From Agrobacterium tumefaciens_K (lineage in GTDB: Bacteria; Pseudomonadota; Alphaproteobacteria; Rhizobiales; Rhizobiaceae): a DNA stretch of 64,000 bases. The stretch is from assembly GCF_031801495.1 (NCBI RefSeq), contig NZ_JAOEGC010000002.1, positions 930,001 through 994,000 of the forward strand, in the 5' to 3' direction. Positions 42,995-51,866 of this stretch are shown piece after piece. The translations under genes were made by a program, and so were the position numbers. How positions within the stretch are numbered: position 1 is the first letter of the stretch; each line of letters opens with the position of its first letter. Under the pieces are notes generated by a model. It worked only from the letters and a program-made list of their open reading frames with translations. It was not told where the DNA came from and did no database searches.

Positions 42995-44688
42995 GCAACA
43001 CCCTGTCTCAAAGCACTTCTTCCGATGCGACGGGCGAAACGGAAAAGGTTGCCGATATAGCGCAGCCGCAGCAAGTGACTCCCGCCCAGCCGCCACAGCC
43101 TGCCGAGCTTTCGCTGGGCAAGCGGCTCGGCTACATTTTCGGTGGCCTGCTGTTTTTCGTCACGCAGGGTCTCGGCATGAACCTCGTCATGGCCAATATC
43201 TATCAGTTGCAGGGAGAGTTCTCTGCAACGGTGGCTGAGGTCGCCTGGCTTTCCGCCGCCTATATGGCCCCCTATGCGACATTTTCCATAGCTCTGTTCA
43301 AGGTCAGGGCGCAATATGGTCTGCGGCCTTTCGCGGAAGTCAGCATTCTGCTGTTCGTTGTCGTATCCTGCCTTAATCTGTTCGTGACGGACCTCCATTC
43401 GGCAATCGTCGTGCGCTTCGTCAGCGGCATGGCCGCCGCGCCTCTGTCGTCGCTTGGCTTTCTTTATATCCTCGAGGCTTTCCCTCCAGCGCGAAAGTTT
43501 TCGCTCGGTTTCAGCATCGCGCTTACCGGCACCCTTCTGTCCGCGCCGATTGCGCGTATCGTTTCACCTTCGCTGCTTGCGATCGACGGATGGAATGCCC
43601 TTTATTGCCTGGAAATCGGACTGGCGCTGATATCTTTCGCCGTCATCTATGTTCTCAAGGTCACGCCGCCGCCGCGCGCCAAGGTGATCGAGCGGATGGA
43701 TATTCTCAGCTACATGCTGTTTGCGGGCGGTCTTGGCTGTCTTGCCGTGTTCCTGACGCTCGGCCGTTTCTACTGGTGGTTTGAAACCTGGTGGCTTGGC
43801 GTGCTTCTAGCCGTATCTGTCGTCCTGCTAACGCTGATGGTCTTCATCGAACTGCCACGCAAGAACCCGCTGCTCGACCTGCGCTGGATCTTTTCGAAGA
43901 CGAATATGCATGCCATGGCGGTCCTGCTCGTGTACCGTGCGGTGTCTTCCGAACAGTCTTCCACCGCGGTCGGCCTGTACCAGCAGCTTGGCCTGCTCAA
44001 TGAACAGACAACGTTGCTCTACGCGCTGATCCTGCTGGCAACCATCCTTGGCGGAGCTGCCTGTGCCTGGCTGATGCTGACGAAATATGTCGATACGGCG
44101 CATGTGATCGCGCTTGCCCTGATCGCGACAGGCGCTTTCATGGACAGCCAGTCCTCGAACCTCACACGGCCCGAGCAGATGTATCTGAGCCAGATGATGA
44201 TCGCGTTCGGTGCCGCGATGTTCCTGCCGCCGGTCATGGCGAAGGGCTTTGGCGCGGCACTGACAAAGGGCGCGCCCTACCTGGTCAACTTCATCACCAT
44301 TTTTCTGTTCACGCAGATTACCGGATCGATGCTGATGACCGGTCTACTTGGCAGCTTTGTCACGTTGCGGGAAAAATTCCACTCCAACGTTCTGGTCGAA
44401 AACATTCTGATGACCAACCCGCTCGTTGTGCAGCGCGTATCGCAGCTTTCAGGCGCATACAGTCACACCATTACCGATCCGACATTGCTGAACGCCGAGG
44501 GGCTGGCTCTTCTGAGCCAGCAGGTCAGCAAGGAAGCCTATGTGCTCGCCTATAATGACACCTTCCTGCTCATCGCCACGGTTTCGGCGCTGGCGCTGGC
44601 CGCCCTTTTGATCCACCTTGCCTGGTTGCGCATCCGTCCTTTCCTCGTCCGGGAAAATGTCGATGCCGCACCGGCACAACAGTCTTGA
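42991..44688 (+). CDS. DHA2-type MFS drug exporter (EmrB-like)
   Basis: A 565-residue inner-membrane exporter with about 14 helices, the DHA2 pattern. A hydrophilic, Pro/Gln-rich N-terminal tail (1-35) precedes helix 1. Loop 2 keeps FKVRAQYGLRP, the MFS motif A position. The GTG start overlaps the MarR stop. With the HlyD-type partner it would span the periplasm; the outer-membrane channel is not encoded here. Substrates are unknown. Confidence 0.9.
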   Translation: MSNTLSQSTSSDATGETEKVADIAQPQQVTPAQPPQPAELSLGKRLGYIFGGLLFFVTQGLGMNLVMANIYQLQGEFSATVAEVAWLSAAYMAPYATFSIALFKVRAQYGLRPFAEVSILLFVVVSCLNLFVTDLHSAIVVRFVSGMAAAPLSSLGFLYILEAFPPARKFSLGFSIALTGTLLSAPIARIVSPSLLAIDGWNALYCLEIGLALISFAVIYVLKVTPPPRAKVIERMDILSYMLFAGGLGCLAVFLTLGRFYWWFETWWLGVLLAVSVVLLTLMVFIELPRKNPLLDLRWIFSKTNMHAMAVLLVYRAVSSEQSSTAVGLYQQLGLLNEQTTLLYALILLATILGGAACAWLMLTKYVDTAHVIALALIATGAFMDSQSSNLTRPEQMYLSQMMIAFGAAMFLPPVMAKGFGAALTKGAPYLVNFITIFLFTQITGSMLMTGLLGSFVTLREKFHSNVLVENILMTNPLVVQRVSQLSGAYSHTITDPTLLNAEGLALLSQQVSKEAYVLAYNDTFLLIATVSALALAALLIHLAWLRIRPFLVRENVDAAPAQQS

Positions 44689-44707
44689 ACATCCAAGAGT
44701 AACAAAA

Positions 44708-45775
44708 ATGCTGAAGAAGATTTTTACCCCGGTTTCCCTTCTGGTTCTCCTTGGCGGCATCGCCGGTGTTGCGCTCGTGCTGTATGCATGGAGGCTGCCG
44801 CCGTTCCTCTCCGCCGTCGAAATGACCGACAACGCATTTGTTCGTGGATATATCACCACCATGAGCCCACAGGTCAGCGGTTACGTGGTCGACGTTCCGG
44901 TCAGGGACTATCAGGAGGTCAAGCAAGGCGCGCTGCTGGCGAAGATAGATGACCGCATCTACGCCCAGAAGCTGGCACAGGCCGAAGCGACGCTCGATAC
45001 GCATAAGGCAGCGCTGGATAATTCCCGCCAGCAGGAAAACGCCGCCAATGCCAACATCGCATCCAGCAAGGCTGCGGTGCAGAGCGCCGAAGCCTCGCTG
45101 AAGCAGGCCCAGCTGGCGTCTGATAGACAGGACAACCTCATCAGAAGCGGCGCAGGCGTGTCCAGCTCGCAGGAAGAGGCGCATGCCGGTCTTGAGAAGG
45201 CGCGTGCATCGCTCTCGCAGGCAAAGGCCGCACTCGAAGTGTCTCAGCAGGACCTGCAGACGATAATCGTCAACCGCAGCTCGTTGCAGGCCGCCGTCGC
45301 CAATGCCGAAGCCGCCGTCGAGCTCGCGAAGATCGACCTCCAGAATACCGAAATCCATGCGCCACGGGATGGTAAGCTGGGTGAGGTCGGTGTGCGCGTT
45401 GGCCAGTATGTCACGTCAGGCACGCAGCTGATGGCCGTGGTGCCGCACGACATCTGGATCATCGCAAACTTCAAGGAAACACAGCTTCAGGGCATGCAGG
45501 CCGGTTTGCCCGTTACCATTTCGGTGGATGCGCTGCATCGTCAGAAACTCAGCGGACATATCGAACGCTTTTCGCCCGCAACCGGCTCTGAATTCGCGGT
45601 CATCAAGCCGGACAATGCCACGGGCAACTTCGTCAAGATCGCCCAGCGTGTCGGCGTTCGCATCTCCATCGATCCGGACCAGCCGCTGGCCGCGAACCTG
45701 TCGCCGGGCATGTCGGTGGTCGTGCATGTGGACAAGAGCGCAGCGCCGGATCAGACGAAAATCGCAGGCAATTGA
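44708..45775 (+). CDS. HlyD-family membrane fusion protein (EmrA-like)
   Basis: A 355-residue periplasmic adaptor. Residues about 10-30 are the membrane anchor. The first lipoyl half is MSPQVSGYVVDVPVRDYQEV, a long coiled-coil hairpin rich in Ala, Gln and Lys follows (about 80-215), and the second lipoyl half is IHAPRDGKLGEVGVRVGQYV. It pairs with the MFS exporter, 19 bases upstream. The ATG at 44708 was chosen since it starts just before the anchor. A strong bidirectional terminator follows. Confidence 0.93.
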   Translation: MLKKIFTPVSLLVLLGGIAGVALVLYAWRLPPFLSAVEMTDNAFVRGYITTMSPQVSGYVVDVPVRDYQEVKQGALLAKIDDRIYAQKLAQAEATLDTHKAALDNSRQQENAANANIASSKAAVQSAEASLKQAQLASDRQDNLIRSGAGVSSSQEEAHAGLEKARASLSQAKAALEVSQQDLQTIIVNRSSLQAAVANAEAAVELAKIDLQNTEIHAPRDGKLGEVGVRVGQYVTSGTQLMAVVPHDIWIIANFKETQLQGMQAGLPVTISVDALHRQKLSGHIERFSPATGSEFAVIKPDNATGNFVKIAQRVGVRISIDPDQPLAANLSPGMSVVVHVDKSAAPDQTKIAGN

Positions 45776-45820
45776 TGCATTTGCACTGACTGCCCCAAGG
45801 TCCTGTCAGAGACAAAGAAA

Positions 45821-45853
45821 AACCCCGGATGTTGCCATCCGGGGTTCTTTTTT
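45821..45853. terminator. Bidirectional rho-independent terminator
   Basis: AACCCCGGATG (45821-45831) pairs perfectly with CATCCGGGGTT (45836-45846) around TTGC. CTTTTTT follows on the plus strand, and A-rich sequence upstream gives TTTTT on the minus strand. It separates the converging HlyD and rplI genes. Confidence 0.93.
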
Positions 45854-45875
45854 GAGCCGTGGTGGCGCAAAAATA

Positions 45876-46451
45876 TTATTCGTCGTCGCCGTCGAAGTCG
45901 GCTTCCGGATCGAAGAAGTCTTCCGGACGCAGAGCGTCTTCGTCAACGCCGTAGATGGCGTCAGCGGAGGTGAGGCTTTCGCCCTTTGCCTGACGCTCGC
46001 CTTCTTCAGCCGAACGTGCAACGTTCAGCTCGACCTGAAGCTCGACTTCAGCGTGGAGGTGAAGCGTAACGTTGTGCAGACCGATGGTCTTGATCGGCGT
46101 GTTGAGTTCGACCTGGTTGCGGCCGACGTTGAAGCCTTCTGCAGCGAGGATTTCAACAACGTCACGAGCAGCGACAGAACCGTAGAGCTGACCGGTTTCG
46201 CCAGCCGAACGGACGACGAGGAAGGACTTGCCGCTGAGTGCTTCGGCAACCGTCTGGGCTTCCGACTTGCGCTCGAGGTTACGGGCTTCGAGCGTTGCGC
46301 GCTCGTTTTCGAAGCGGGCCTTGTTGGCGGCGTTGGCGCGCAGCGCCTTGCCCTGCGGCAGCAGGAAGTTACGTGCGTAGCCGTCACGAACCTTTACGGT
46401 TTCGCCCATCTGGCCGAGCTTGTTGATGCGTTCGAGAAGAATAACGTCCAT
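45876..46451 (-). CDS. rplI: 50S ribosomal protein L9
   Basis: A 191-residue L9, an elongated protein that binds 23S rRNA near the L1 stalk. The N-terminal domain is clear: MDVILLERINKLGQMGETV and DGYARNFLLPQGKA. The C-terminal domain and an acidic extension (about 155-191, ending FFDPEADFDGDDE) make it longer than the E. coli form (149), as usual in rhizobia. The ATG has AAAGGA upstream. Confidence 0.97.
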   Translation of the reverse strand: MDVILLERINKLGQMGETVKVRDGYARNFLLPQGKALRANAANKARFENERATLEARNLERKSEAQTVAEALSGKSFLVVRSAGETGQLYGSVAARDVVEILAAEGFNVGRNQVELNTPIKTIGLHNVTLHLHAEVELQVELNVARSAEEGERQAKGESLTSADAIYGVDEDALRPEDFFDPEADFDGDDE

Positions 46452-46471
46452 CTTCTTGATCCTTTCTTGTT

Positions 46472-47446
46472 TCAGGTGTTGGTTTCGTTCGTATTGTCGG
46501 TTTTCCGTATCGGTGTGAGGGAGATCGTGCTGCGCACGTCGCTCAATCCGAATACGAGAATGATGAAAAGCGGAAAGACGAAGATTGCCGACATGTACGC
46601 AAGAACGAGGACGGGAATCCTCCAGTCCTTGCCGCGTGCCCGCGTGTGCAGCGAGGCATAACCCGCCATCAGGAATCCCGCGCCGAAGGTGCCGCACACG
46701 ACCGCGCCGATCATGGCGACCGAGCCGCCAAGAAACGTCGCCACGATGCCGGCGAGGAAAATGAATACCGCGTTGCGGTGCATGCGAAGCGCGGACGCGA
46801 TGTCTTCGCGTGGGCGAAGACCTTTGCCAAACGAACCGACGAGACGCGTCGCGAAATAATAGGCTGCAAACAGCAGGATGACCCATAGACCGCCCTGGAC
46901 GATCGGCAGCATCAGCACGAGCAGCGATTTGCTCTGTGCCAGCGCCTGCGAATCCGGCTCGAACAGCGGCTCACGGCTCTGTACCGACGTCATCATCATG
47001 TCGACCATGCGCGAGACGAGATCCGGGCCGTAACCGATCGTCCAGCCGAGAATGACGACGGCGATGGAAATGAGAATGCACAGGTGCAGCACGATGCCGG
47101 AAAGCGGATACCATGCGAGAAGGTCTTCCGGGCCGCCGATTTCGGAGGCCGGGCGCGCCAGATTGGCCAGGTGCGACAGCCAGCCCGCCGGGATCAGCGT
47201 GAAGATCGCGATCGTCACGGCAAAGAGCGGAGACATCACGACCGCGCCGATGGCGCCGGTGGTGACGATGGCCACCACGGCGGCCATGTTGCCCCAACCC
47301 ATGCCGGCGATGAAGATCGGCATGGCGGAGGCAGCGTAAAGCAGGAAGGAAAAGGACGACTGCGCCGTTGCGCCAAGCGTCAGAAACGCGGCGCATATGC
47401 CGGCAAGGATGCCGGTAGTCAGCACTGTCTGGTTCAACTTTTGCAC
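46472..47446 (-). CDS. DUF2232 membrane protein
   Basis: A 324-residue protein with about eight to nine hydrophobic helices. It belongs to the DUF2232 (YybS-like) family by its position between rpsR and rplI and by its pattern (FLLYAASAMPIFIAGMGWG). It starts at GTG (47444-47446) with AGGA seven bases upstream. Its function is not known. It lies 20 bases before rplI. Confidence 0.85.
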   Translation of the reverse strand: MQKLNQTVLTTGILAGICAAFLTLGATAQSSFSFLLYAASAMPIFIAGMGWGNMAAVVAIVTTGAIGAVVMSPLFAVTIAIFTLIPAGWLSHLANLARPASEIGGPEDLLAWYPLSGIVLHLCILISIAVVILGWTIGYGPDLVSRMVDMMMTSVQSREPLFEPDSQALAQSKSLLVLMLPIVQGGLWVILLFAAYYFATRLVGSFGKGLRPREDIASALRMHRNAVFIFLAGIVATFLGGSVAMIGAVVCGTFGAGFLMAGYASLHTRARGKDWRIPVLVLAYMSAIFVFPLFIILVFGLSDVRSTISLTPIRKTDNTNETNT

Positions 47447-47600
47447 TTCGCTGTCCTGCTGGAAACTTGAGCAGTTAGAGGACTGTTCAGGTGGAACGTC
47501 ATCCCCAACATGGGTTTTATTTCATATCGATCCGCGCCCAACGCGGAAGGATTTGGAACCTACGACCTACTGCTTAGAAGGCAGTTGCTCGAGGTAGAAA

Positions 47601-47625
47601 CGAGGCCGCGACGAGCGCGGCCTCG
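47601..47625 (-). terminator. Hairpin after rpsR
   Basis: CGAGGCCGCG (47601-47610) pairs perfectly with CGCGGCCTCG (47616-47625) around a 5-base loop, 10 bases after the rpsR stop. Only TTTC follows on the minus strand, so it may end or slow transcription into the DUF2232 gene. Confidence 0.55.
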
Positions 47626-47635
47626 CTTCAAATCA

Positions 47636-47884
47636 TTACGCTACGACGTAAGGCAGCAGGCCGAGGAAGCGTGCACGCTTGATCGCCTGAGCGAGTTCGC
47701 GCTGCTTCTTCTGGGAAACGGCCGTGATGCGGGAAGGAACGATCTTGCCACGCTCGGAAATGTAGCGCTGCAGAAGACGTACGTCCTTGTAGTCGATCTT
47801 CGGAGCGTTGGCGCCGGAGAAAGGGCACGTCTTGCGACGGCGGTGGAACGGGCGGCGTGCCGGGGAAGAGGATGCGTCAGCCAT
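47636..47884 (-). CDS. rpsR: 30S ribosomal protein S18
   Basis: An 82-residue S18, which dimerises with S6 on the platform of the 30S subunit. The family segments RRKTCPFSG, IDYKDVRLLQRYISERGKI and AIKRARFLGLLPY are clear. A strong AAGGAG precedes the ATG. It follows rpsF by 16 bases. Confidence 0.98.
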   Translation of the reverse strand: MADASSSPARRPFHRRRKTCPFSGANAPKIDYKDVRLLQRYISERGKIVPSRITAVSQKKQRELAQAIKRARFLGLLPYVVA

Positions 47885-47900
47885 TGGTCAGAACTCCTTC

Positions 47901-48332
47901 TTATGCACGGTCTTCGCGCGGACGGCGCGGACGGTCTTCGCGGTTGAAACCGCCTTCACGCGGGCCACGGTCCGGACGGTCACCGTCACGGCGCGGGCGG
48001 TCGTCGCGATCGCGCTTCTGCATCATCGCGGACGGGCCTTCTTCGTGGGCTTCGACTGCGATGGTCATGTAACGAAGAATGTCTTCGTTGATGCGCATCT
48101 GACGCTCTACTTCGTGGATAGCGGCGGCCGGAGCGTCGATGTCCATGAGGGCGTAGTGAGCCTTGCGGTTCTTCTTGATGCGGTAGGTGAGGGACTTCAG
48201 ACCCCAGTTCTCGACGCGTCCGACTTTACCGCCGAACGATTCGATAACGCCCTTGTACTGTTCTACAAGTGCGTCGACCTGCTGAGCAGAAATATCCTGC
48301 CGAGCAAGGAAGATGTGTTCGTAAAGAGCCAT
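47901..48332 (-). CDS. rpsF: 30S ribosomal protein S6
   Basis: A 143-residue S6, partner of S18. The core is typical (YEHIFLARQDISAQQVDALV, then YRIKKNRKAHYALMDIDAP). The C-terminal tail (about 110-143) is highly charged, with many Arg and Asp (DRDDRPRRDGD). It leads the rpsF-rpsR-DUF2232-rplI operon, with a long leader from the promoter at 48556-48583. Confidence 0.98.
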   Translation of the reverse strand: MALYEHIFLARQDISAQQVDALVEQYKGVIESFGGKVGRVENWGLKSLTYRIKKNRKAHYALMDIDAPAAAIHEVERQMRINEDILRYMTIAVEAHEEGPSAMMQKRDRDDRPRRDGDRPDRGPREGGFNREDRPRRPREDRA

Positions 48333-48548
48333 TTAAGCTTGCCTTTCTTGCGTTTTGTCCTTCACCCGGCAATAGCGCTAAGCCTCAACGACTGCTCTTG
48401 GCCGGCATGACCGGAAGCAAGAAAAGCGTTGTTCGAGACGGTCGAGAGCGGAGACACGGGAGGCCGGAAAAACCTTATGGTTCCTGCTGTTCCGTAACCG
48501 GAACCAGCCCTCCGTTCAGCCACCAGCCATAAGACCGGGTGTCGTGAA

Positions 48549-48591
48549 CAGCGCGCTTATACGGATTTTTACCCGAAATGCAAGCGCGCTG
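48549..48591 (-). promoter_or_regulatory. rpsF promoter bracketed by a perfect 10-bp inverted repeat
   Basis: On the minus strand TTGCAT (48583-48578), 16 bases, then TATAAG (48561-48556) form a good sigma-70 promoter about 220 bases before rpsF. CAGCGCGCTT (48549-48558) and AAGCGCGCTG (48582-48591) are a perfect inverted pair whose inner ends overlap the -10 and -35. The arms are 23 bases apart. The arrangement suggests a regulator site or a dyad that affects promoter opening. The remaining leader (48333-48548) shows no clear S6:S18 RNA motif. Confidence 0.6.
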
Positions 48592-48622
48592 CCGTAAAAA
48601 GCCATCTGGTACTGCTTTTGTA

Positions 48623-49666
48623 TCAGATCGGCATCGGATATTGCCGATGAAGATCGGCGATGCCCTTCAGGACGTCTTCGGAAAGCGTCACGTCCGCAGC
48701 GGCGATATCGGTCTTCAGCTGTTCCATCGTGGTTGCGCCAATGATGGAGGAGGCAAGGAAGGGGCGGGTGAGCGTGAAGGCGATCGCAAGCTGTGCCGGA
48801 TCGAGGCCATGCCGGGCGGCGAGATCGAGGTAAGCCTTGACGGGCGTTTCCTGAAGCGGCTGCAGGCGCCCGCCAAGATCCCTGTTGATCGTGCCTCGCG
48901 ATCCTTCCGGGCGGGCACCATTCTGGTACTTGCCGGTCAGAAGACCTGCCGCCAGTGGCGAATAGGCGAGCAGTCCGACGTTCTCATGATGCGCCACCTC
49001 CGCCAGATCGAGATCGAAGCTGCGGTAGAGCAGATTGTATTCGTTCTGGATGGTCGCAACGCGTGGCAGACCGGTGGCCTCGGCGATATCGATATATTTC
49101 TGCGTACCCCATGCGCTTTCGTTGGAAAGACCGATGGCGCGGATTTTACCAGCCTTCACCAACTCGCCGAGTGTTTCCAGCTTCTCGGTGATTTCGGCAA
49201 TCGTCCGTTCGGTCGCCTGGGTGGAGGCGTCGAAACCCCATACGCCGCGGAAATGATACGTGCCGCGATTCGGCCAGTGAACCTGATAGAGGTCGATGTA
49301 GTCGGTCTTCAGACGCTTGAGGCTGGTGTCGACGGCCTCACGAATGGCGGCGGCATCGATATCCCGCCCGCCGCGGATGTAGTCGCGACCCGAACCTGCG
49401 ACCTTGGTGGCAAGAATGATGTCCTTGCGCTTGCCGGTTTTCTCGAACCAGGTGCCGATATAATCTTCCGTGCGTCCCTGCGTTTCTGCTGAAACCGGAG
49501 TGGTTGGGTAGAGTTCGGCCGTATCGAAGAAATTGACGCCGTGTTCCAGGGCGTAATCCATCTGCTGATGCGCTTCGGCTTCCGTGTTCTGGGTGCCCCA
49601 CGTCATCGTGCCAAGGCAGATTTCGGACACGGAGATATCCGTGCGGCCCAATAGTCTCTGTTTCAT
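48623..49666 (-). CDS. Aldo/keto reductase
   Basis: A 347-residue NADPH-dependent reductase with a TIM barrel. Catalytic residues are visible: Asp/Tyr in FDTAELYPTT, Lys in ILATKVAG and His in YQVHWPNR. The pattern SNESAWG and the length resemble E. coli Tas and related AKR proteins. The substrate is unknown. AGGA lies before the ATG at 49666. It is divergent from fabD, with a 211-base spacer. Confidence 0.93.
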   Translation of the reverse strand: MKQRLLGRTDISVSEICLGTMTWGTQNTEAEAHQQMDYALEHGVNFFDTAELYPTTPVSAETQGRTEDYIGTWFEKTGKRKDIILATKVAGSGRDYIRGGRDIDAAAIREAVDTSLKRLKTDYIDLYQVHWPNRGTYHFRGVWGFDASTQATERTIAEITEKLETLGELVKAGKIRAIGLSNESAWGTQKYIDIAEATGLPRVATIQNEYNLLYRSFDLDLAEVAHHENVGLLAYSPLAAGLLTGKYQNGARPEGSRGTINRDLGGRLQPLQETPVKAYLDLAARHGLDPAQLAIAFTLTRPFLASSIIGATTMEQLKTDIAAADVTLSEDVLKGIADLHRQYPMPI

Positions 49667-49777
49667 GGAAATGTCCTGATGCTTGGAAGGTGGCATGAAA
49701 GTAGTCCGGAATTGACGCAGTGCAAGAAAAAATATGCTGCGCTGAAAACGTGATTTTGGACGGCAAAACCCCTTGGC

Positions 49778-49808
49778 GAAGCCTGTCCGAAGGCTTCAAG
49801 CCTTGACT
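49778..49808 (+). promoter_or_regulatory. Repeat cluster overlapping the likely -35 of fabD
   Basis: GAAGCCT (49778-49784), AGGCTTC (49791-49797) and AAGCCTT (49798-49804) are three alternating copies of one unit; AAGGCTT-C-AAGCCTT (49790-49804) is a perfect dyad. The last copy runs into TTGACT (49803-49808), a good -35. A matching -10 is not clear at 17 bases (AATGGA). It could be an operator controlling fatty-acid synthesis genes. Confidence 0.4.
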
Positions 49809-49877
49809 TCGAGGACCGGAATGTGAATGGAAGTCCCGATAATATAAGGGAAGGCCAGAAAAGAAGGACCACATCCC

Positions 49878-50822
49878 ATGGGTATTGCATTTACATTTCC
49901 CGGTCAGGGAAGCCAGGCCGTCGGCATGGGTAAGGAACTCGCCGATACGTTCGTCGAGGCGCGCGCCGTCTTCGAGGAAGTCGATGAGGCTCTCGGCCAG
50001 AAGCTGTCCGACATCATGTGGAACGGACCGGAAGAGACGTTGACGCTGACCGCCAATGCGCAGCCGGCGCTGATGGCGGTTTCGATGGCCGTCATGCGTG
50101 TTCTGGAAGCGCGCGGCTTCAAGCTGACCGACGCCGTTTCCTACGTCGCGGGCCACTCGCTGGGCGAATATTCTGCGCTGTGCGCTGCCGGTACGTTCTC
50201 GATTGCAGACACCGCGCGTCTTCTTCGTATCCGTGGCAACGCCATGCAGGCTGCCGTGCCGGTTGGCGAAGGCGCAATGGCCGCCATCATCGGCCTCGAG
50301 CATGACGTGGTTTCCGCAATCTGCGAAGACGCGAAAAGCCTCGGCGTCTGCCAGATCGCCAACGACAATGGCGGCGGCCAGCTGGTTATTTCGGGTGGTA
50401 AGGCGGCCGTGGAAAAGGCTGCGGCACTTGCTTCCGAGAAGGGTGCCAAGCGCGCCATCATGCTGCCGGTTTCCGCGCCCTTCCACTCCGCGCTGATGAG
50501 TCCTGCTGCAGATGCCATGCGCGAAGCGCTTGCCAAGGTGGAAAAGAAGAACCCCGTCGTGCCGGTCATCGCCAACGTGCGTGCCGCACCGGTTTCCGAT
50601 GCCAACGAGATCGCTGCTTTGCTCGTCGAGCAGGTCACGGGTCAGGTGCGCTGGCGCGAGACGGTGGAGTGGTTCGCCGCCAACAATGTCACGCAGCTCT
50701 ATGAAATCGGCTCCGGCAAGGTCCTGACCGGACTTGCACGCCGTATCGACAAGACGGTGAATGGCGTTGCCGTCAACAATGCTGCCGATATCGATCAGCT
50801 TTTGGTGGCGCTCGAAGGCTGA
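49878..50822 (+). CDS. fabD: Malonyl-CoA:ACP transacylase
   Basis: A 314-residue enzyme that moves malonyl from CoA to acyl carrier protein to feed chain elongation. FPGQGSQAVGMG opens it; the nucleophile Ser is in AGHSLGEYSAL (about 91-101) and the His in SAPFHSALM. AAGGA lies before the ATG. It heads the fabD-fabG-acpP run, 36 bases before fabG. Confidence 0.97.
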   Translation: MGIAFTFPGQGSQAVGMGKELADTFVEARAVFEEVDEALGQKLSDIMWNGPEETLTLTANAQPALMAVSMAVMRVLEARGFKLTDAVSYVAGHSLGEYSALCAAGTFSIADTARLLRIRGNAMQAAVPVGEGAMAAIIGLEHDVVSAICEDAKSLGVCQIANDNGGGQLVISGGKAAVEKAAALASEKGAKRAIMLPVSAPFHSALMSPAADAMREALAKVEKKNPVVPVIANVRAAPVSDANEIAALLVEQVTGQVRWRETVEWFAANNVTQLYEIGSGKVLTGLARRIDKTVNGVAVNNAADIDQLLVALEG

Positions 50823-50858
50823 ACGCCGCGGTCGTCCCGTTAAAAGAAGGAACGTTTC

Positions 50859-51596
50859 ATGTTTGATTTGACTGGCCGCAAGGCTCTCGTCACAGGCGCA
50901 ACCGGCGGCATCGGCGAAGAGATCGCTCGCATGCTGCATGCGCAGGGCGCAATCGTCGGCCTGCACGGCACCCGCGTTGAAAAGCTCGAGGCGCTGGCCG
51001 CCGAGCTTGGCGATCGCGTCAAGATTTTCCCGGCAAATCTGGCTGACCGTGCCGAAGTCAAGGCGCTCGGCGAAAAGGCCGAGGCGGAGCTGGAAGGCGT
51101 CGACATTCTCGTCAACAACGCCGGTATAACCAAGGACGGCCTTTTCGTTCGCATGAGCGACGAGGACTGGGACAACGTGATCGAGGTCAATCTCACGGCC
51201 ATGTTCCGCCTGACGCGCGAACTGACCCATCCGATGATGCGCCGCCGTTTCGGCCGCATCATCAACATCACCTCCATCGTTGGCGTGACCGGCAACCCTG
51301 GCCAGGCAAACTACTGCGCGTCGAAGGCTGGCATGATCGGCTTCTCCAAGTCGCTGGCGCAGGAAATCGCCACTCGCAACGTCACCGTCAACTGTGTGGC
51401 TCCGGGCTTCATCGAAAGCGCCATGACCGGCAAGCTGAACGACAAGCAGAAAGAAGCCATAATGGGCGCCATCCCCATGAAGCGTATGGGCACGGGCGCT
51501 GAAATCGCTTCCGCCGTGCTTTATCTTGCTTCGAATGAGGCCGGTTACATGACCGGGCAGACACTGCACGTCAACGGCGGTATGGCCATGATCTGA
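50859..51596 (+). CDS. fabG: 3-oxoacyl-ACP reductase
   Basis: A 245-residue SDR that reduces 3-oxoacyl-ACP with NADPH. The cofactor loop is VTGATGGIGEE, NNAGITKDG follows, and Ser, Tyr and Lys of the active site are in ITSIVGVTGNPGQ and NYCASKAG. The end GGMAMI is typical of FabG. AAGGA precedes the ATG. A long hairpin follows its stop. Confidence 0.97.
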   Translation: MFDLTGRKALVTGATGGIGEEIARMLHAQGAIVGLHGTRVEKLEALAAELGDRVKIFPANLADRAEVKALGEKAEAELEGVDILVNNAGITKDGLFVRMSDEDWDNVIEVNLTAMFRLTRELTHPMMRRRFGRIINITSIVGVTGNPGQANYCASKAGMIGFSKSLAQEIATRNVTVNCVAPGFIESAMTGKLNDKQKEAIMGAIPMKRMGTGAEIASAVLYLASNEAGYMTGQTLHVNGGMAMI

Positions 51597-51603
51597 CGAG
51601 AGT

Positions 51604-51661
51604 TCGGTCGAAAGAGCCTGTGATACGCTGTGCTTAGCGCGTTTTCAGGCTTTTCGACCGA
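51604..51661 (+). terminator. Long hairpin after fabG
   Basis: TCGGTCGAAAGAGCCTG (51604-51620) pairs with CAGGCTTTTCGACCGA (51646-51661) with one bulged base. It begins 8 bases after the fabG stop. No T-run follows, so it may be an mRNA end-protecting or attenuating structure between fabG and the highly expressed acpP. Confidence 0.55.
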
Positions 51662-51866
51662 TTGAAACCATGTTAAGCGGGCCAAGACTGTGAACAGTCG
51701 TCCCGGAGAGACAGTAAGCCGTTGCGAATTCTTGCAACGATGTCTAGCTTGGACCGGGTTTAACGGGTTTGCCCGCGGCACTGGATTTGAACGGTGCTTG
51801 AGGGCTTCTGACAGGGCAGGGTGCCGTAAGGCATTCCCTTTTAAAATAAAGGTCGAGGAAACCGAC

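Noticed and set aside
48333..48548. S6:S18 autoregulatory RNA motif in the rpsF leader
   Set aside because: A small CCGG-type palindrome exists but no structure that matches the known leader could be drawn with confidence.
49338..51569. An open minus-strand frame of 743 codons opposite fabD and fabG
   Set aside because: It crosses three real genes, including the aldo/keto reductase in another frame, and lacks protein-like features; it is a codon-bias shadow.
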